Shown here piece after piece: positions 61,046 through 64,000 of a stretch of 64,000 nt of DNA. Source of the DNA: Pedobacter frigoris. GTDB taxonomy: Bacteria; Bacteroidota; Bacteroidia; Sphingobacteriales; Sphingobacteriaceae. Every line of letters starts with the position of its first letter. Position 1 is the stretch's first letter. The position numbers and the translations under genes are program-made. The notes beneath the pieces were generated by a model, which worked only from the letters and a program-made list of their open reading frames with translations, did no database searches and was not told the DNA's origin. The stretch spans positions 372,001 through 436,000 of the forward strand of contig NZ_SWBQ01000004.1 in NCBI RefSeq assembly GCF_005116445.1, given 5' to 3'.

Positions 61046-62659
61046 TTATCTTTTGCGGCCATTAAAAGCCTTTTGGTTCTTTGGTTTGAATTGAGGCTTG
61101 CCGAAGGATCTGATTTCAGAGGCACCAAGCATCGTCATGGCACACCTAAAGCCTATGTCGGCCGTAGACTCGTCCTGCTGCATAAAGCGTCTTGCTGCCG
61201 GATTTAACCATATTGCCTGATCTTCCCATGAGCCACCTTTGTAAACCCTGGATTTGTCATTGATTAATGTAGTCTCTCCATACAAGTCACTTGCTTTATC
61301 GCGGTATCCTCTTTGGTCTGCGTAAGTATTTTGTGCGACTGGTTTACCAAGAGAATCTACAGCAGGTTGTGCAGCTGCAGTTGAAGAAGCTTGTTTTTCC
61401 GCCCAGGTTTGCTTCCTTGCAGATATTGCGGGAGTCATCACAGGTCTGTTGTGCTTGTCTATTTCTATTTTTCCTGTTGCAGCATCAGCTACTTTATAAT
61501 CCTGGTAATAGTTACCGCGATAGGGATTGAATGCATCTGCAGCCTCAAATGTTTTCGAGCGATACACATCGGCCACCCATTCATTCACATTTCCGGCCAT
61601 ATTATACAAGCCGAAATCATTAGGCATATATGACCTTACAGGTACAGTTAATCCACCTTTATCATTAAGTGAACCACCAACGCCCATATAGTCGCCTTTA
61701 GTTCTTTTAAAGTTAGCCAAAATCAGTCCCCTGGTTTTTTTCTTGGCAGAACTTAAGCCCAGCCCATTCCATGGATATATTTTATTTTCTGCTATGTTTT
61801 CATACTGAGTATTTCCAATCAGGCCCAGAGCTGCATATTCCCATTCTGCCTCTGTGGGCAAGCGATATGGTTGTTTTAAAATGCCATCTTCAAGTCTTAC
61901 CGTCCTTGTCGGAGCTCCATTGCCGCCTGGTGTAGTAGAAGCTGTAGCGCCGGGACTTAGGTCTTTCATCGCTCTTTTTCCTTTGTCGTCATGCTGACCT
62001 TTTAAATAAGCATCAGTATTAAAAGGAGCTTTCGTTGCCGTGCTTGTTGTAGCGGCGGCTGTATTACCACTTCCGTTTAAATCCTTGAAACTGGTCATGT
62101 AACCCTGTTCTCGGAGCAGAAGCTCATTGACCCTGTCAGTCCTCCATTCGCAATATCTTGAAGCCTGTTCCCAGGTTACACCCACGACAGGATAGTCCTG
62201 ATAGGCAGGATGCCTTAAATAATTGTCTACATAAGGCTCATTATAAGACAATGGTCTTCTCCATACCAAAGTATCCGGAAGCTCATTGTAATAATACTCA
62301 TAATCTGTTGGATAGTTCGTCCTGATCCAATTTAAGTACTCAAGCCAGTTCGTATTTGAAACTTCTGTTTCATCCATGTAAAATGAAGATACGGTGGTTT
62401 CTCTTTTATGGTTATAATTGCTTAATTCTTCTCCGGGAACGTTAATGGCACTTCCGCTCATGACAAAAACGCCGCCTTCAATTTCTACCAAACCCGGACC
62501 TGGTCCCCGCTTGAATTTGTTATTTACCTGAAAACCTCCATATTCTTTTTTGTTGTATGCCAGCCCTGTCTTATCTGATGTGCCTGATTTGGATTTGCAG
62601 GAGACAAGGGAAGCTACAGCCACAAGAGATGCAAGTGAATATAAGTACGTTTTTTTCAT
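61046..62659 (-). CDS. gldJ: GldJ-like gliding/type IX secretion lipoprotein (SUMF1 fold)
   Basis: 537 residues, lipobox LVSC, mature region GGFQV...GPGLVEIEGGVFVMSG. The formylglycine-generating-enzyme (SUMF1-like) fold shows VSSFYMDETEVSNTNWLEYL, YPVVGVTWEQASRYCEWRTDRVNE, RLPTEAEWEYAA, NEWVADVYR and SRVYKGGSWEDQA...R.F...STADIGFRCAM. Catalytic Cys of true FGE are not evident, so this is structural. GldJ is preferred over GldK because of length, the GGFQV opening, location next to porV and absence of gldL/M/N downstream. An insertion rich in Ala/Thr/Gly (~residues 200-245) is unusual. Confidence 0.8.
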   Translation of the reverse strand: MKKTYLYSLASLVAVASLVSCKSKSGTSDKTGLAYNKKEYGGFQVNNKFKRGPGPGLVEIEGGVFVMSGSAINVPGEELSNYNHKRETTVSSFYMDETEVSNTNWLEYLNWIRTNYPTDYEYYYNELPDTLVWRRPLSYNEPYVDNYLRHPAYQDYPVVGVTWEQASRYCEWRTDRVNELLLREQGYMTSFKDLNGSGNTAAATTSTATKAPFNTDAYLKGQHDDKGKRAMKDLSPGATASTTPGGNGAPTRTVRLEDGILKQPYRLPTEAEWEYAALGLIGNTQYENIAENKIYPWNGLGLSSAKKKTRGLILANFKRTKGDYMGVGGSLNDKGGLTVPVRSYMPNDFGLYNMAGNVNEWVADVYRSKTFEAADAFNPYRGNYYQDYKVADAATGKIEIDKHNRPVMTPAISARKQTWAEKQASSTAAAQPAVDSLGKPVAQNTYADQRGYRDKASDLYGETTLINDKSRVYKGGSWEDQAIWLNPAARRFMQQDESTADIGFRCAMTMLGASEIRSFGKPQFKPKNQKAFNGRKR

Positions 62660-62852
62660 TGGACTATGTAAATAGTTACTCTAACTGTTAAAACTACATA
62701 AAAAAACAGGTATGCTCCAAAAAAACTTTGTTATTCAATCAAATTTAATGTTGCCAAATAAATCCAGATTTGAAGCAGTAGCGGAATTTTTAATCAATCC
62801 ATGTGTTTTGATCAGGAAGTTCTGCTTAAAATCATCGAAAGGAATCGAATCC

Positions 62853-62883
62853 TTTGAAATTAATGAACACTATGCTAACTTGC
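62853..62883 (+). promoter_or_regulatory. Candidate porV promoter
   Basis: A TTTG at 62853-62856 and TAACTTG at 62876-62882 are separated by 19 bp, close to the Bacteroidota pattern TTTG-N19-TAnnTTTG (one T short). They lie 28 nt before the porV ATG. The rest of the 250-bp gap to gldJ (62660-62852) shows nothing else I can support. Confidence 0.5.
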
Positions 62884-62910
62884 GTTCAATAGGAGTTAAT
62901 ATTTCAAGAA

Positions 62911-64000
62911 ATGAATTTAAGGTACTTAGTAAAAACTGTATTAGGCATTTTTTCTTTAGTAACAGTTTCTGCTGAGCTATCTGCCCAGATAGTAGCTCCT
63001 GGCACCCAGGCAAATGGGAGTCAACCCAACAACATCGTTACTGCGGTTCCTTTTTTGCTGATTACTCCAGATGCAAGGGCAGGGAGTATGGGCGATGCCG
63101 GGGTTGCAGTTCATCCTGATGCAAATGCGATGAGCATCAATCCATCTAAAATCGCGTTTTTAGATAAGCCCTATGGTTTTGCAGCCTCCTATAGTCCATG
63201 GTTGAAAACCCTTGTTCCCGACATCAACCTTGCTTATTTAAGTGGGTTTTATAAAATGGACGAGAAGAATACTATTGGTGGATCCCTTCGTTATTTTTCT
63301 CTCGGTGAAATTCAGTTTGTCGATATCAACCAGCAGGATCAGGGTGTATATAGTCCGAATGAGATTGCGTTAGATGTAACTTATGCCCGTAAATTTGATG
63401 AGTCATTCTCGTTGGGGACTGCAGTCAGGTACATTTATTCTAACCTGGCTTCCGGACAGTTTTCCGCCGGACAGGAAACAAAACCGGGTACAGCTGTAGC
63501 TGTTGACATCTCCGGGTATTTTAAGAAGCCCACCACAATGTTTGGCACCAAGGCCATACTCTCTGCGGGACTCAATATTTCCAATATAGGTACCAAGATC
63601 AGCTATGTCGGAGGAGGAGAAAACAGAGGTTTCCTACCGACTAACTTTAAGATTGGCGGGGCGTCAACATTTATCATAGACGATTATAATCAATTTACCT
63701 TCGCACTTGATTTTAATAAACTGCTGGTGCCTACACAACCGATCTATGATACAGACGGAAGCATAGTAGCAGGGGAAGATCCTAACCGTTCTGTTCCATC
63801 CGGCATATTTGGCTCATTTTCTGATGCTCCAGGCGGCTTTAAAGAAGAGGTCAGGGAAGTAAATGTTGCCGCAGGAATGGAATATTGGTACAACCAGCAA
63901 TTTGCTTTTAGAGCGGGGTATTTCTATGAAGCGCCTACCAAAGGCGACAGGAGGTACTTTACTGTAGGGGCGGGATTGAAATACAATGTGTTCAATATAG
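62911..64000 (+). CDS. porV: PorV/LptO type IX secretion outer-membrane protein (partial)
   Basis: Open to the window edge: 363 complete codons from ATG 62911; the 3' end is outside. Signal peptide MNLRYLVKTV...ELSAQ, then a FadL-like beta-barrel: ITAVPFLLITPDARAGSMGDAG, ANAMSINPSKIAFL, GGSLRYFSLGEIQF and repeated alternating strands. PorV shuttles T9SS cargo and works with the sortase PorU. The ITPDARAGSMGD motif is diagnostic. It is divergent from the GldJ-like gene and no porU lies between them. Confidence 0.9.
   Translation, partial: MNLRYLVKTVLGIFSLVTVSAELSAQIVAPGTQANGSQPNNIVTAVPFLLITPDARAGSMGDAGVAVHPDANAMSINPSKIAFLDKPYGFAASYSPWLKTLVPDINLAYLSGFYKMDEKNTIGGSLRYFSLGEIQFVDINQQDQGVYSPNEIALDVTYARKFDESFSLGTAVRYIYSNLASGQFSAGQETKPGTAVAVDISGYFKKPTTMFGTKAILSAGLNISNIGTKISYVGGGENRGFLPTNFKIGGASTFIIDDYNQFTFALDFNKLLVPTQPIYDTDGSIVAGEDPNRSVPSGIFGSFSDAPGGFKEEVREVNVAAGMEYWYNQQFAFRAGYFYEAPTKGDRRYFTVGAGLKYNVFNI

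Noticed and set aside
61046..62659. Formylglycine-generating enzyme for sulfatases
   Set aside because: The SUMF1 fold is present, but the catalytic Cys pair is not evident, and the sequence features and the porV neighbour indicate GldJ.
62712..62975. 87-codon plus-strand ORF before porV
   Set aside because: It overlaps the first 65 bases of porV in another frame, has no recognisable feature and is explained as chance in a promoter region.
1..64000. CRISPR arrays, tRNA/rRNA genes, transposases, phage genes
   Set aside because: None was found on reading the intergenic regions and reading frames; the only periodic repeat (28233-28275) has 11-bp spacing and is too short for CRISPR.

Overview
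The window comes from a Bacteroidota chromosome and looks most like Pedobacter or a close Sphingobacteriaceae relative. The grounds are SusC/SusD outer-membrane pairs, fasciclin lipoproteins, type IX secretion genes (GldJ-like, PorV), a complex I operon with a short NuoG, an ExbB-ExbD-ExbD-TonB cluster, and several TAnnTTTG promoter elements. The genus is inferred; there is no rRNA to confirm it.

Region 1 (1-31.5 kb) is a polysaccharide/glycoprotein utilization locus. A sensor with a periplasmic beta-propeller (minus strand, running off the left edge) faces a long plus-strand gene train. The train holds two successive modules, SusC-SusD-fasciclin-surface lipoprotein (2081-8378 and 8435-15554). 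They are followed by a near-symmetric block: AlkP-like/LamG protein, M60-like metallopeptidase, second M60-like peptidase, second AlkP-like/LamG protein, and a large lipoprotein with Ig-like repeats and an NHL propeller. Both AlkP-like proteins have lost several metal ligands, whereas both M60 proteins keep HEIGH plus the downstream Glu. After a perfect hairpin come a PL8 polysaccharide lyase and a GH29 alpha-L-fucosidase, then a small lipoprotein, then a GH88 unsaturated glucuronyl hydrolase and a Tat-exported DUF2264 protein. Together the enzymes suggest attack on a uronic-acid glycan (chondroitin- or hyaluronan-like) carrying fucose and/or attached to protein. The substrate is inferred. No sulfatase is present in the window.

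Region 2 (31.5-43.6 kb) is housekeeping and envelope energization: a small conserved protein, an orphan ExbD, metK with a probable SAM-II-type long-loop riboswitch in its leader, a diacylglycerol-kinase-like gene starting at TTG, an eIF1/SUI1 factor, ATP-dependent PEP carboxykinase, then exbB-exbD-exbD-tonB, a small membrane protein, a PstS-like lipoprotein and a TPR protein. The TonB system would power the SusC transporters.

Region 3 (43.6-56.5 kb) is a complete nuoA-N operon with nuoC and nuoD separate and nuoG of only 334 codons. Region 4 (56.5-64 kb) holds a DedA protein, inorganic pyrophosphatase, CNNM/CorC-type CBS protein, RsmE, a DUF4159 protein and a biotin carrier protein. A bidirectional terminator separates these from a convergent GldJ-like lipoprotein gene, and porV runs off the right edge. 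No tRNA, rRNA, CRISPR array, transposase or phage gene was seen.
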